DNA from: Cercospora beticola | Lineage: Eukaryota > Ascomycota > Dothideomycetes > Mycosphaerellales > Mycosphaerellaceae | Direction: 5' to 3' | Assembly (NCBI RefSeq): GCF_033473495.1 | Contig: NC_088935.1 | Coordinates: forward strand, 3,596,001-3,660,000 | Length of the DNA: 64,000 nucleotides | Shown here: piece after piece, positions 33,577-45,634 of the stretch | Position numbering within the stretch: position 1 is the stretch's first letter | Layout: each line of letters opens with the position of its first letter | Program-made: the position numbers and the translations under genes | Notes under the pieces: model-generated | The model's database searches: none | What the model saw: the letters and a program-made list of their open reading frames with translations, nothing else | What the model was told of the DNA's origin: nothing

Positions 33577-34100
33577 GACGGCGGCATCGCTGGGTGGACG
33601 AGGACAACGGCATGGCTGAGCGTGATGCGCGTTGCGACGTGCGGTAATGCTCGAGCTCGGGTCGGCGCCGGCGAATCTCAATGCCGAGCCCGAGGCGCTA
33701 TTCATACTGCATCTATGGACTACACGAACTTTAATGCACGGCGTAACCACGAAGGCGGCGCCGCCATGCGATTGATATCCATGGTGCTCTCCCTGGCCCG
33801 TCTCGCCGCATTCTGTCTCGCTTCTGATCGTGGTCCCTGCTTACTGACGACAGGACGCTCACGAGGAGCCTTCTGCTCGCGAAGTGGACGCCTTGGCAGC
33901 CAGCGCTGCTCTACATCGTCACAATTTTCATCGTATGAAAGGTCGTCATGTGTGACCTGTGGTAGTTGCTCGCCCAGCCTCCATCTCTGTTGGCCTGCCG
34001 TAATCGCGAAGCAAAACCTACGGAGACAGCGTACACGCTGCGTAGCGGCGAGTCGAGTTCAACGTGTGAAGTTGCGAACAAGCCACTGCTGCCCGATGGG
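33577..34100. other. Spacer SEC3 to E1 beta
   Basis: 524 bases holding the SEC3 promoter (minus strand) and the 3' end of the E1 beta gene. The SEC3 frame stays open to 33750, so the first 174 bases may encode a rarely used extension. No other gene is visible. Confidence 0.45.
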
Positions 34101-35279
34101 CTAATATTCCAGAGATGTTTTGATCGCATCGTAGACGCGCGTAACGTCAGGAATGTTGAATTTTTCGTAAGCCAGTCCAGAATGAGTTGACCAGCCTGCC
34201 ACGCGTTGCACTGGCGCTTCGAGTCGAAGGAAGCACTTCTCCTGTATAGTAGCTGCTACTTCTGCTCCAACACCCGCATTAACCATGCTTTCGTGCACAA
34301 CAATGCAACGGCCGGTTTTGTTGACCGATTTCATGACTCCTTCGCGGTCCCAGGGGTATACGGTGCGCAAGTCAATCAGCTCTACGGAGCATTTCAAATC
34401 CTTCTCTGCAGCCGTTATCGCATTTTGACAGGTGTAGAGTGGCGTTCCGTATGATATTATGGTGACATCGCTGCCCTCTTTGAGCACATCGATCGTACTT
34501 AATGGGAGGGTGTAAGGCTCTGCTGGGACATGTTCTACGGCCGCTCGATACAGTATTTTCGGCTCCAGGAAGATGACGGGGTCCGGGCTTGCTATCGCGG
34601 CCAGAAGGAGCCCTTTGGCCTGAGAGGGTGACCTTGGAATGACTACTCTCATGCCAGGTACGTGAGTGAAGAGCGATTCAGGCGACTGCGAGTGATACAG
34701 GGCGCCATGCCCGACACCTCCAGCTGGCATACGAATGACGAGACCTCCGCAGGATTGCGCATCGCCATTAGTACCAGCACGATAGCGGATCTTCGCCGCT
34801 TCGTTGACAATTTGGTCGAAAGCAGGATAGACGTAGTCGGCGAACTGCACTTCGGCTACTGGCTTCATGCCCTCCACCGCCGCGCCCACGGCAAAGCCGA
34901 CAATGCCCTGCTCGCTGAGAGGGGTATTGAAGACACGGCCATCTCCAAATTCTGATGCCAAGTTCATGGAGCAGCGGAACACCCCACCGAAGGCCACGTC
35001 CTCGCCGAACAACAGGACACGATTGTCGGTGCGCAGTGCGTGGGCGAGAGCAGAGTTGATGGCCTGGAACAGATTGATCCTGCTTGTGGTACCATCACGA
35101 GCTTCTTGAGGGAGTTCCCGATTCGCGAGGGCCGACTTGGACGTGTGGTGCAGCAGCGGCGTGGTCGCGTAGTCGGTTGGAACATTTAATCTTGCATTGG
35201 GCGGATGGGAAGCGTAGCTCCTACTCCCAGAGCATACCCGCGAAGGCAGGCACAAACGTGCGCGTGATAGAGGCAGCAT
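34101..35279 (-). CDS. Branched-chain 2-oxoacid dehydrogenase E1 subunit beta
   Basis: A single-exon 392-residue subunit that pairs with E1 alpha in the mitochondrial branched-chain 2-oxoacid dehydrogenase. The start MLPLSRARLCLPSRVC (35279) gives an Arg/Ser-rich mitochondrial presequence of about 25-40 residues; the frame continues upstream to 35321. Family blocks present are NLFQAINSALAHALRTDNRVLLFGEDVAFGGVFRCS, FNTPLSEQGIVGFAVGAA, AEVQFADYVYPAFDQIVNEAAKIRYR and MPAGGVGHGALYHSQSPE. The Transketolase_C part has SDVTIISYG, ELIDLRTVYPWDREGV and VVHESMVNAGVGAE. The GEDVAFGGVF and YHSQSPE forms favour the branched-chain enzyme over pyruvate dehydrogenase E1 beta. The alpha subunit gene ends at base 554 of this window. 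Confidence 0.95.
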   Translation of the reverse strand: MLPLSRARLCLPSRVCSGSRSYASHPPNARLNVPTDYATTPLLHHTSKSALANRELPQEARDGTTSRINLFQAINSALAHALRTDNRVLLFGEDVAFGGVFRCSMNLASEFGDGRVFNTPLSEQGIVGFAVGAAVEGMKPVAEVQFADYVYPAFDQIVNEAAKIRYRAGTNGDAQSCGGLVIRMPAGGVGHGALYHSQSPESLFTHVPGMRVVIPRSPSQAKGLLLAAIASPDPVIFLEPKILYRAAVEHVPAEPYTLPLSTIDVLKEGSDVTIISYGTPLYTCQNAITAAEKDLKCSVELIDLRTVYPWDREGVMKSVNKTGRCIVVHESMVNAGVGAEVAATIQEKCFLRLEAPVQRVAGWSTHSGLAYEKFNIPDVTRVYDAIKTSLEY

Positions 35280-35881
35280 GTCACGGACGTGGACGCAGAG
35301 TCTCCCGGGCATGCAATGCAATGGCGGCCATCACAAGGGTGTGGGAGGTGCGATATGCTCTCCTACATAGACGCATGCCAGGCACGGCGGCTGCCCTCGG
35401 CTCTCGTGCGCAAGCTTAAGCCGCCTCTGGCAGTCGAGGAGGTCAGGTGCGCATCGCACGGCATTCACGAAGGCGCGGCGTGCAGACCCAGACGCAGACA
35501 CCATGGACGCCGCCGATGCGTGCCTCTTCGTGCCTGTGCCTGTTGCGTGCAGCGTGCGGACGGTGCGCGCTGCGCGAACAAGTTCACGTGCGCGGCCAAG
35601 CAATTGAAAGTGCGAGGAGCGTCGATGCGGTAGACGGGAGCACGGGTCGCGCTAGTCCCGGTTCGAGCGCCAGCAGCGACTTCCCAAGGAAACAACAGTA
35701 GTTAGCGACTTCACATTCGCGCACATTTCCAGCTCGCCGCCATCGAAGTTCGCACTGCATCCGAATCACCACTTCACCTCTATACCGTTGCCATCTTCCG
35801 CGTCCTTCTCGACTACCGCCTCCGTCGATTCGACGCGTTCCCCCAAGCGCAGCACTCCTCTGGCCTCAAAATCCAATTCTG
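35280..35881. other. Divergent spacer E1 beta / DUF2433 gene
   Basis: 602 bases between head-to-head genes. The side near E1 beta is GC-rich, and the side near the DUF2433 gene is CT-rich (CTTCACCTCTATACC). Short open frames have no motif. Confidence 0.45.
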
Positions 35882-38178
35882 ATGGCTGTCAGTCATTACC
35901 CACTCGCCACGTGCGCCCACCATTGTCCACTGACAGGTCTCAAGCAGCAAATACCCTCGCAGCCGCGCGCCTACTCTCAAGCGTACGTCCCCAACGGAGC
36001 TCCGCAGCCCGGTGGCCCAGTGCCAGGAGCTCGACCACTCGATCCCAACCAGGGTCGCGTGCAACAGATTGGCCATGCGCGTGTGTTATGTATAGCGGAT
36101 GTGCGAGGTATGGAGCACGCCGAGTGCCGTCACGGCGGGACTACATGGCTGACAGGGCTTACACAGGCAACTTGCGGCAGCTCAACGAGCTCGCGCATAA
36201 TGCAAAAGCAGACTACATTATCCACACTGGCGACTTTGGCTTCTACGACGACACATCCCTGGATCGCATCGCCGAGAAGTATGTTGTCACATGAGAGGCC
36301 TGGAAACGACGGCTTTCATGCAAGCTTCCGCTGTTACCTTCGGAGATGGGTACTAATCTATCTCATTGCAGGACCTTGAAGCATGTCGCCCAGTATTCGC
36401 CACTGCTTTCTGAGCAGATCAAAGCAGACATTGCTCGAGTTGGCACGCAACAATCGATAAAAGAGCGATTCCAACGCGAGCGCCTGCCCCTTTCCGAACT
36501 TCCACACTTTTTGAACAAAACCTACCGGCTCGACGTTCCAGTGTTCACGGTATGGGGTGCCTGCGAGGACGTGTCAGTGCTGGAGAAATTGCGGTCTCAA
36601 GAATACAAGATCGAGAACTTGCACGTCATCGACGAGTCGCATTCGCGCCTGCTCGACATCGGCGGTGTGAAGCTGCGTCTGTTGGGGCTAGGAGGCGCGG
36701 TCGTGATGCACAAGCTATTTGATAACGGCGAAGGTCGGACAACAATCGCAGGCGGTCAAGGCACCATGTGGACCACGTTGTTGCAAATGGGCGAACTCAT
36801 CGATACGGCGAACCGCGTTTACGACCCGACCGAGACACGAGTGCTCGTCACGCACGCCTCACCTGCTCGGGAGGGTCTCCTCAACCAGTTGTCCGTCACC
36901 CTCAAGGCGGATTTCTCCATCTCGGCTGGTCTGCACTTCCGTTACGGCAGCTCCTACAACGAATTCTCCGTCAATCCATCTCTCGATCACTACCGGGGCA
37001 AGCTGTCGGCATCCCGAGCATCTTTCAACGATGTATGGGAGACAGTGAAGCACGAAGTAGAGCCAGCCGTCTCTGAGAATGATGCTCAGCACAAACTGCT
37101 GCAACTTGCACTAGAGCTCGTGGGCAAGATGCCGGCTGTTGCCAGTGGAGGCAACCCGTTCGGAGGCTCAACAAACGGTGCTGTGGACGAGTCGGCCTTC
37201 AAGAACATGTGGAACTTCAACCTCGCCGATGCTGCGTTTGGATGGCTTGTGCTCGACATCGACCAGGGCCGCATTGGGACTGAGATGCGTGCTCAAGGCT
37301 TCAATTTCTCGCATCGCTCCGGCAAAGGTCAGCAGCGACCACAAGGAGTCGGCCCTGCACCAGTCAGCGCTGCCGTTGGCCCCGCCTCAACCAACTTGCC
37401 TCCAGCAGCTCAACAGCCATCCGCGGGCGCGCAGCAGCAGACTCGATCGCAGCCTGGTGCCCCTCAGAACCCACAAACGCAAGCCCCACAACAACAGCGC
37501 AACCAGCAGGCAGCGACACCGCAGACCGGCTCGACAGTACAGGGGAGCAAGCCTGCAGCGGCGCAAGCTCCTCCGATTGTCAACGGGAACGGAGGCCCAG
37601 CCAACAACGATACGACCCAAGTTAATGGCAGCTCACCTGCTGAGGGCAAGCCGGACGCTGCACAGACGAACAAACAAGGCAACGCACATAGCTCACCTCA
37701 GCAGCCACAGGAGCCTTCTAAGGGCATCTTCATTCAGAACGCCACGAACGTGAATACTGCGGACGAGCTAAAGGCCCAGTTGTTCGCACCCGAGGACGCG
37801 GACAAGATCAGCAATGTTGAGAAGGCTGGTCCAGGCCGATGGGTTGCACACTTTCCCTCAAACGAGGTCATGCAAGATGTGCTCAAACGTGGTCCCGTGA
37901 AAGATGCGGGTGACAAGAACAAGGGCGTGCGATTTGCTGCATTCCGAGCCCGAGGCGGCTTCAGCGGTGCCGGGGGCTGGGGCAGCTCTCGTGGCGGCCT
38001 GAGCCAGCGTGGTGGAGGAGAAGGCAGAGGGGGCTACCAATCAGCTGGCGGAGCCACCACCGGCAGCGACAGTGAGTCTGGTCGTGCCCGAGGAGGTCGA
38101 GGCCGCGGAGGCTTCAGCCGTGGGCGAGGTCGCGGTCGCGGCAAGGCAGATGGCGCTCCAGCTGGCGCAGAGTCCTGA
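35882..38178 (+). CDS. DUF2433 metallophosphoesterase-like protein with RGG tail
   Basis: A 714-residue protein with exons 35882-36107, 36167-36278 and 36372-38178. The first 430 or so residues match the fungal DUF2433 family, which looks like a decayed calcineurin-type phosphoesterase: ADVRGNLRQLNELA, then YIIHTGDFGFYDD (GD at 97-98), FTVWGACEDVS and VLVTHASPAREG. The metal-binding DxH is DVR here (73-75), so catalysis is doubtful. Gln/Pro-rich disorder follows from about residue 430, then a short folded segment (KGIFIQNATNVNTADELKAQLF...VAHFPSNEVMQDVL). The Arg-Gly-Gly tail (GRARGGRGRGGFSRGRGRGRGK) suggests RNA binding. The start is uncertain: a 45-nt intron 35892-35936 would remove 15 residues from the N-terminus. 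The function is unknown. Confidence 0.82.
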
Positions 38179-38828
38179 ACAGTCCGCACCATGTGAGACA
38201 TCATTGTGGCGGACTCAATTCGATATCGAGCGTTGTCGATGTCAAGCCCGTTCTGTGGCTGGCGCCGGTGTTCGAGGGGCGGAGGACAAAAAGTGCATGC
38301 ACACAGTTGCTTTGATACCCGGGCACGAGCGTCGCATAGTTTTTTGTAATTGTAACTAGAACAGGAGGCCGGTGACAGCACTTGCGATAGCAGGGCTCCG
38401 GACACTGCCTCTGCAGCACGCGTCGGCTGAACAGAGCAGTTCCCGCACGCTCAGCGGCAAGTCGAGAGAGCAATGTGTACTGTACTGTACGCAAAGTAGC
38501 ATAGCACCAGCCAAACAATGTAGAAACTCGATCGCGCGCACGTGCCTCGTGTTCCTTGCGCGCGGCAATCGTCTAGTCGTGCGTCACCGCTGCTGCCGGA
38601 GCTTACAGCGCCTGCTCCGATCGATCGACCGCACCAGGCACGCGTCCAACTATGCCTATGCTCTCGTGATGAGGGACGCCACCTGCGAGAGAACTTCTAA
38701 CAACGACACCCCGTCTACCATCACCACACACGGCGAAGCTCCTCGTCCTCCATCCTGATCACGCTCGCACCACCAAGCCGCCGCATGCATCGCTAGCCGC
38801 GCGACCACCGAGACGACGACACATCGCC
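38179..38828. other. Spacer DUF2433 gene to NPC1
   Basis: 650 bases with the 3' end of the DUF2433 gene and the NPC1 promoter. No recognisable gene. The AC/CT-rich stretch from about 38700 (CCCCGTCTACCATCACCACAC) is promoter-like. Confidence 0.45.
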
Positions 38829-41800
38829 ATGGCGAGGGCGACAGTGTGGCGGACGCTCGCGACTGCTGTACTGCTGTGGACACCATCCGCAGTGGCAGCG
38901 AGCGCGAGCGAGCCTCCGTGGACTGTGAGACATGAAGCGGGGCGATGTGCCCTTCGTGGGCAGTGCGGCAAACAGAGCCTGTTTGGAAAGGAACTGCCCT
39001 GTCCGGACAATGGTCCTGCAGAAGATCCGTCCGAAGAGGTGCGTGACAAGCTGGTTTTGCTGTGCGGCGATGAATGGCGTCACGGAAAGGTCTGTTGCCA
39101 GGAAGACCAGCTTGATGTGCTCAAGAGCAATCTCGACACGGCCAACAGCATCATCTCGTCCTGCGGAGCGTGCAAGAAGAACTTCTTCGACCTCTTCTGT
39201 ACCTTCACTTGCTCTCCTGACCAGTCTTTATTCGTCAACGTCACAGCCATCGCGCCCAAGGGTGACAAGTTCTTGGTGACGGAGCTCGACCAGCTGGTTA
39301 GTGAGGACTTTGGTGGTGGGTTGTACAACAGCTGCAGTGATGTCAAGTTTGGAGCTACAGGAGGCAGAGCGATGGACTTTATCGGAGGCGGTGCGAAGAA
39401 CTACACGCAAATGCTGAAGTTCCTGGGCGACAAGAAACCATTCGTCGGCAGCCCTTTCCAGATCAACTTTCCCCGACCAAATGAGCAATATGAAAAGATG
39501 CATCCGATTCTGTCTGATCCAACACCCTGCAACACCACGGACGAGAGATATCGATGCGCTTGCGTCGATTGCGCTGGAGCGTGCCCAGCGTTGCCAGAGG
39601 TGACCGAAACCAAGCAATGTCATGTGGGGTTGCTGCCATGTTTGAGCTTCGCAGTCGTTCTCATATACTCGGTGTTCGTGGCGCTGCTGGTGCTTGCTGT
39701 CTTTGGTCACGCCGCTGCGGCAAAGAGAAGGCGAAGCAAAAATGAGAGACTTCAGCTCCTGCAAGATGCCTCTCCCAGCGACGATGAAGACGAGGGCGAC
39801 ATGGTGCACGGGGCAGCATCGCTGGATCGGCCGACCAAACAATATTTTGTGAACACCTACTGCGATCGCATCTTCAGTAACCTTGGTCGCGCGTGCGCGA
39901 GATTTCCCGGCATCACAATCGGTACCTGCGTTATCGTTGTCGGACTGCTGTGCATTGGCTGGGTCCGATTTGATGTCGAGACGGACCCGGTGAAGCTTTG
40001 GGTCGCCCCCGACTCGGACGCCGCCGTCGAGAAACGCTTCTTCGGTGAGAACTTTGGGCCTTTCTTCCGAGCAGAACAGGCGTTTTTGGTGAATGACACC
40101 CTTCCGTCCGGCCCAGGTCCAGTCTTGAGCTATGAGACGCTCAAATGGTGGGAAGACGTCGAGCGAAGGGTTCGTGCCCAGGAGAGTCTGCAAGGCGGGT
40201 ACACGTTGAAGGACGTGTGCTACAGCCCCACGGGCGATGCTTGTGTGCTTCAGTCCGTTACTGGTTGGTTCTCCGGGAGCAGCATTGAGCGAGACTCGTG
40301 GCAAGATCAAATACTCAAATGCGCTGACTCTCCGGGTGATGTGGATTGCTTGCCCGAATTCCAGTTGCCTCTGCCGCCTGAGCGCTTACTGGGAGGCTAC
40401 AATCGATCCTCTGAGCCCGCGACTAGTGCATCCGCGATAGTCACCACTTGGGTTGTCAAGAACTACAACAGCGGGGACCCTGGCCTGGCGAAGGCGGAAG
40501 ATTGGGAGCAGAGCACAAATCGTCTTTTCCAGGACATCCAGTCTGAGGCCAAAGAGCGCGGATTGCGTTTGAGTTTCAATACCGAAATTTCGCTGGAACA
40601 GGAACTTAACAAGAACACGAACACAGACGCCAAGATTGTCATCATCAGCTACATTGTTATGTTCATCTATGCATCGCTGGCTCTGGGTAGCACAACCGTC
40701 ACCGCAGGCATGATACTGCGAAACCCCGTAGCGGCTCTGGTACAGAGCAAATTCATGCTCGGCATCGTAGGCATCGCCATCGTGTTGATGTCGGTCGCTG
40801 CGTCTGTCGGTCTCTTCGCAGCCGCCGGCGTCAAAGCAACCCTCATCATTGCTGAGGTGATACCTTTCCTGGTTTTGGCTGTCGGCGTCGACAACATATT
40901 CTTAATCGTCCACGAGTTCGAGCGTGTCAACATTAGTCACGCTGATGAGCCTGTTTCCGAGCGCATTGCACGAGCGCTTGGGCGCATGGGACCATCCATT
41001 CTGCTTTCTGCTTCGACTGAAACAGTAGCATTCGCTCTGGGCGCTGCAGTCGGCATGCCGGCTGTGAGGAACTTTGCAGCTTATGCTGCTGGAGCCGTCT
41101 TCATCAATGCCCTCCTACAAGTTACCATGTTCGTCTCCGTCCTAGCACTGAACCAGCAAAGAGTAGAAGAAGGTCGTCTCGACTGCGTACCTTGTGTCAA
41201 GCTTCGAGAGTCGCATCTAGATCACATTCCTGGTGGTTTCGGTGGCGCTCCTTTCAGCGGCGCTGACGAAGAAGGCTGGCTCTCGAGATTCATCCGCAAG
41301 CAATACGCTCCAGCCTTGATGGGCAACAAAACAAGGGTAGCGATCATCACGGTTTTCCTTGGGCTGTTCGCCGCAGGCATCGCGCTTTTGCCTGAAGTCC
41401 CGCTCGGCTTGGATCAGCGTATAGCACTACCCTCGGACAGTTACCTGATTGACTACTTCAATGACCTGGACTCATACTTCAATCAGGGTGCACCAGTGTA
41501 TTTCGTGGTGAAGGACTTGAACGTCACAGCAAGACCGCATCAACAAGAGCTGTGCGCAAGATATACTACTTGCAATGAGTTCTCCCTCGCAAACGTTCTG
41601 GAGCAAGAGAGGAAGCGGCCGGACGTGAGCTACATTGCTGATGCGACTGCCAGCTGGATAGACGACTTCTTCCAGTGGCTCAACCCCGATGCAGGAGAGT
41701 GCTGTGTTGATGGGTCCAAGGCTTGCTTCGCAGATCGCCAACCTCCTTGGAACAATGCTTTGCGGGGCATGCCAGAAGGCAAGGAGTTTGTGCAATACGC

Positions 41801-42767
41801 AAAGCGGTGGCTCAACAGCCCCACTGGGCAGGAATGTCCTTACGCTGGACAGGCCGCATATGGCGATGCTGTTGTCATCGACGAGAAGGGAATGACTGTG
41901 CCGGCAAGCCATTTCCGTACCGCTCACACACCATTGAAGAGCCAGGAAGATTTCATTAATGCTTACGCCTCCGCGCGCCGAATTGCGAAGGATATCAGTG
42001 AGCGCAACGGCATCGAAGTTTTCCCCTACAGCAAATTTTACATATTCTTCGACCAATATGCTACGATCGTGCACCTCTCGACTGCATTGGTCGGAGCAGC
42101 GCTGGCATTCATTCTGGTCATCACTACTGTCCTCCTAGGCTCAGTAGCGACTGCTGTAGTTGTGACCCTCACAGTTGTCATGATTGTAGTGGACATCGTG
42201 GGAACGATGGCGCTCGCCGGAGTTTCTCTCAACGCCGTCAGCTTGGTCAACATCATCATATGCGTTGGCATCGGCGTAGAGTTCTGCGCCCACATTGCAC
42301 GCGCTTTCACGATCCCATCCGCATCCATCATGGAGCGGGCTCATAGCAGATTCCGCGGCAAAGAGGCACGCGCGTGGGCAGCACTGGTCAACGTTGGAGG
42401 CAGCGTCTTCAGTGGTATCACAATCACCAAGCTCCTGGGCGTTTTCGTGCTGGCATTCACCCGAAGTAAGATCTTTGAGATCTACTACTTCCGAGTCTGG
42501 CTTTCGCTCGTAATCTGGGCCGCTCTACACGCACTCGTGTTCCTTCCGGTCGCACTGAGTCTTTTCGGTGGCAAAGGTACGTTTTGACTCTTTTACTATT
42601 ACTGACTCTTAGACTTTTCACACATGCATAGATCAACGGCTAATTCATTCTTCTTTTTTTAAGGTTACATCGATCCGGATGATTTCGGCGGCCTGGAACA
42701 GGATCTTGCGAGTCGAAGATATCGAGCTCTGCTTCCTGATGAAGAGTATGACAGTGATGACTACTAG
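38829..42767 (+). CDS. NCR1: Niemann-Pick C1-type sterol transporter
   Basis: A 1283-residue polytopic vacuolar/lysosomal membrane protein that moves sterols. Exons are 38829-42576 and 42664-42767. A signal peptide covers about residues 1-25. The Cys-rich NPC1 N-terminal sterol-binding domain covers about 30-260 (CALRGQCGKQSLFGKELPCPDNGPA, VCCQEDQLDVLKSNL, CGACKKNFFDLFCTFTCSP). A first membrane segment lies near 270-295. The sterol-sensing domain spans about 600-775 (IVIISYIVMFIYASLALG, EVIPFLVLAVGVDNIFLIVHEFE), and a Patched/RND-type C-terminal membrane bundle follows. The second exon supplies the acidic cytosolic tail GYIDPDDFGGLEQDLASRRYRALLPDEEYDSDDY. If the 87-nt intron is kept, the protein stops two residues after GKG (...GKGTF), losing that tail. 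Confidence 0.95.
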
Positions 42768-43642
42768 AGCGTTGAACGGATATGTAAAACTCAATTTTTA
42801 TATAAATTTGATATGATTAAAGAGCCTGAGATCACGATCGTCATTTTTATTATTTTACTATCGCTTTGAAAGTTCGAATCAGTGCTCCGAGGAGGAAGTA
42901 AGTCTTCAAGGTTTCTGCTAGCAGGTAACTATCAATTGTGTCAGTTGTTTGTTATTGCTGTGGGGCAGTAGCGTCCTTTGTGGCAATTCTCCTTCCGGTC
43001 AAAGTTATTGTTATAGGCTAGGAGGAGTATACACTGGGTTTGAGTTGTCGTATTCTATGAACGCAAGTCATTGCGCAAACCGAAGTTCATGTGCGAAAGA
43101 CATGGAACGGCTGTGCAGGAACGACAGCAGAACTTATTCCGTAGAAATGAATCTATTGCACTGCCGACGGATTCCTTGACGCTGACAGCACTTCTCGACA
43201 TCCGAGCATGCTTGTAGTATGGCTCGTGTTGCTGGGTCTTCTGCATCTCATGACACAGTGGCCATGCTTCGAGCTCGAGCGGCACGTTGTCGCGACTGGG
43301 CGATTGAGTTCAATCTCGAAAATGGCACAAGGTCAATAACCTTTTGCAAGAAAGTACTGTAGGTGGCATCAAAAATCTAGTAAAATTGTTCCCCCAGAGC
43401 TGGTATCTAGACAATTCGATCAAAACGCCTCGTATGAACTCCTCAAGGTTCCTGTACCCTGCTCCAATCCCTTTTCATAATTCCACGTTAAAAATAACAA
43501 GCTATGAGACATGGTTGTTGTTGTGGCGTCGAGATGCCAATTATACACAAACTGCGCAAGCATCGCGAATCGATCTCTGTGTCGCGGATCTCGCAAAAAT
43601 CTTCATACAAATATTTTTTGCGCACACATTTTCGTGAAATGT
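42768..43642. other. AT-rich convergent spacer NPC1 / ABCG
   Basis: 875 bases between two converging genes. It is clearly AT-richer than its surroundings (for example TTTTTATATAAATTTG near 42794 and TTTTTATTATTTTAC near 42844). Small frames have no protein character, and I see no terminal repeats or transposase remnant. Confidence 0.5.
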
Positions 43643-45634
43643 CTAGCTCTTGCGGAGGAAGAGTGTCAACCATCCGAGTAATCGGTAGCCGCAGATGATG
43701 CCAATCATGATCCCGACCCATTTGCCAGTCTCCCCGGTCTTGTAGCCGTAATTTCGGAGAACTCCGGTGCCAGCGATCATGCATTGGTGTGCAAGTTCTG
43801 TCTCGTACATGCACGAGCATTCGCCTCGCGCGTTGGTGCCGCAGGTGAAATTTCTTTGTCCGAATTCGTTGACCATCATGCCTTGGAAGACATAGGATTG
43901 GTAGTCAATGTAGTGGAAAACGTAGCGCCAAAATGGATTGAGCGTCTTTGCTGGGACGAGGAAACCGCCAGTACACATCCAGAGGCCGTTCGCGAAGGCG
44001 GTTCCAGCAAGAGCGACGACGAAAATGGGGATCAGGGAACTGATGAGAACGACCAGAGATTCGGCAGCGATGAGATCCAGAAACAGCCACATGACCCAGG
44101 TGAAGAATGCTTGAGCAGTAGGTCGGAAATTTGACAGCCAGTAGGCGACAATCGAGAAGAGCATGGCGATCAAGAACAAGTAAGGAATGCCAGTGAGGAA
44201 GTTGGCCAAGATAAACGAACTGGGACCATAGAGACCGTTGGCGCGCTCCTTGATGAATAGGGCGCGATCCTCGAGGAAGGCAGGAATATAAGCGACGGCC
44301 ATGAATGACATGAAAGCGCCGCCGAAGAAGATGGCGTTGATGAAGGACTGGATATTGCTTTGATCGGGGTTTAGTCGCAGCCACACAGTGCCCATCATGA
44401 CTGCCAAGCCCATGTACATGGCAATTCGAATGCCGTATGCGATGATGTCGCGGTATGACTTGATAAAGGAGCGGTGGATTAGTGCCATAGGAATGGCAAA
44501 TCGACCGGCAGACTCGTCCTTGGTCTCGGCATTGACATCGGTGTCCATGGAGTTGCGCGCCATTTCGTCCGTGAGCTCGTTTACAGTGGCAGTGGCAAGA
44601 CGCGACTTGTGCCATGACGAATGTACCATGTTCAGCTGCTGATCAACTTCGCTTCGGTCGCGGGCAAAATCGGTATTGACAAAGTCGATGATGAATTCTG
44701 CCGGATTCATGTACAACGGAATTGGAAATCCACAGGCGTCGAAGTAGGGTTGCACCTCGGACACGGGTCCACTGTACGCGGTTCCTCCCTGTGAGAGCAG
44801 AAGAAGCTTGTCAAACATGGCAAAGGTCGAAGTCGACGGTTGATGTATGGATGCGATCACGATCAACTGTTATGTTCTAGTCAGTGGTGTGGTGGTGCGA
44901 TATGAAGGCTCTCCAACATACGTTGTGCTTCTTCGCAATGTCTTTGACAAACGAAACGACTTCGAACGAGGCAGCGGAATCCAGACCCGATGTGGGCTCG
45001 TCCAGGAACAGTAACTTCGGGCTAGTGATGAGCTGAGCTGCGACAGAAACACGGCGTTTCTGACCGCCAGAGATACCCTTCCTGATCGGTGTTCCAATGA
45101 GGTTGTTCGCCTGGCCTTGGAGACCGAAAGCGGTGAGAAGGGCTTCGATTCGCTGAATGCGCTCCAACTTGCTCACCGATCTGGGCAGCGACAGGCGGGC
45201 GGCAAAATTGAGCGTCTCTCGCACAGTGAGCGAACCAACAAGCGCATCTTCCTGCTCGACGTAGGCGGAGATACGGCGGAAGGTCTTTGGGTTGGCAGGG
45301 GAGCCGTTGATATAAATGGCGGCCTTGACATTGGCAGCGAGCGAGTGCGTTCGGTGGGCCAGCACGTTCAAGAGGGTCGACTTGCCAGAACCACTGCGGC
45401 ACCGCGTCAGTACAGATGCTGCAAGAGCAGCGCTGCAGTCACTTACGAAGGTCCCATGAGAGCGAGCAGCTCGCCAGCCTTGACCATGCCATTGATATCG
45501 GACAGAATGGTCTTTGGCTGCTGCGACTGGCGATCCTTGACCGTCACGCTGACGCCCTTCCAGCCAAAACTGCGGATGTTGGTGTTGGTGAGCTGGGCGT
45601 AGTCGCCACCGATCATCTTCTCAATGTCGGACAT
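43643..45634 (-). CDS. ABCG (White-type) half transporter
   Basis: A 627-residue half-size ABC transporter with the nucleotide-binding domain before the membrane domain. Exons in coding order are 45447-45634, 44922-45393 and 43643-44866. Walker A is GPSGSGKST (61-69), the signature ISGGQKRR (170-177), Walker B LLFLDEPTSGLD (190-201) and the switch His H228 in SIHQPS. Six membrane segments fill about residues 330-627. A Cys-rich loop before the last helix (FTCGTNARGECSCMYETELAHQC) is typical of ABCG proteins. Half transporters work as dimers; the substrate is unknown, with lipids, sterols or pigments common in the subfamily. I chose the start MSDIEKMIGGDYAQL at 45634; the open frame runs up to 45772. 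Confidence 0.92.

Noticed and set aside
35447..35701. Small Cys/Arg-rich frames in the E1 beta / DUF2433 spacer as possible peptides
   Set aside because: Overlapping frames on both strands are equally good, as in non-coding GC-rich sequence.
39228..40310. A 360-codon minus-strand frame inside the NPC1 gene
   Set aside because: Antisense to strongly conserved NPC1 coding sequence, with no recognisable domain.
42768..43642. The AT-rich spacer as a transposon remnant or RIP-mutated island
   Set aside because: No terminal repeats, no target duplication and no decayed transposase frame; the A+T level is ordinary for convergent fungal spacers.
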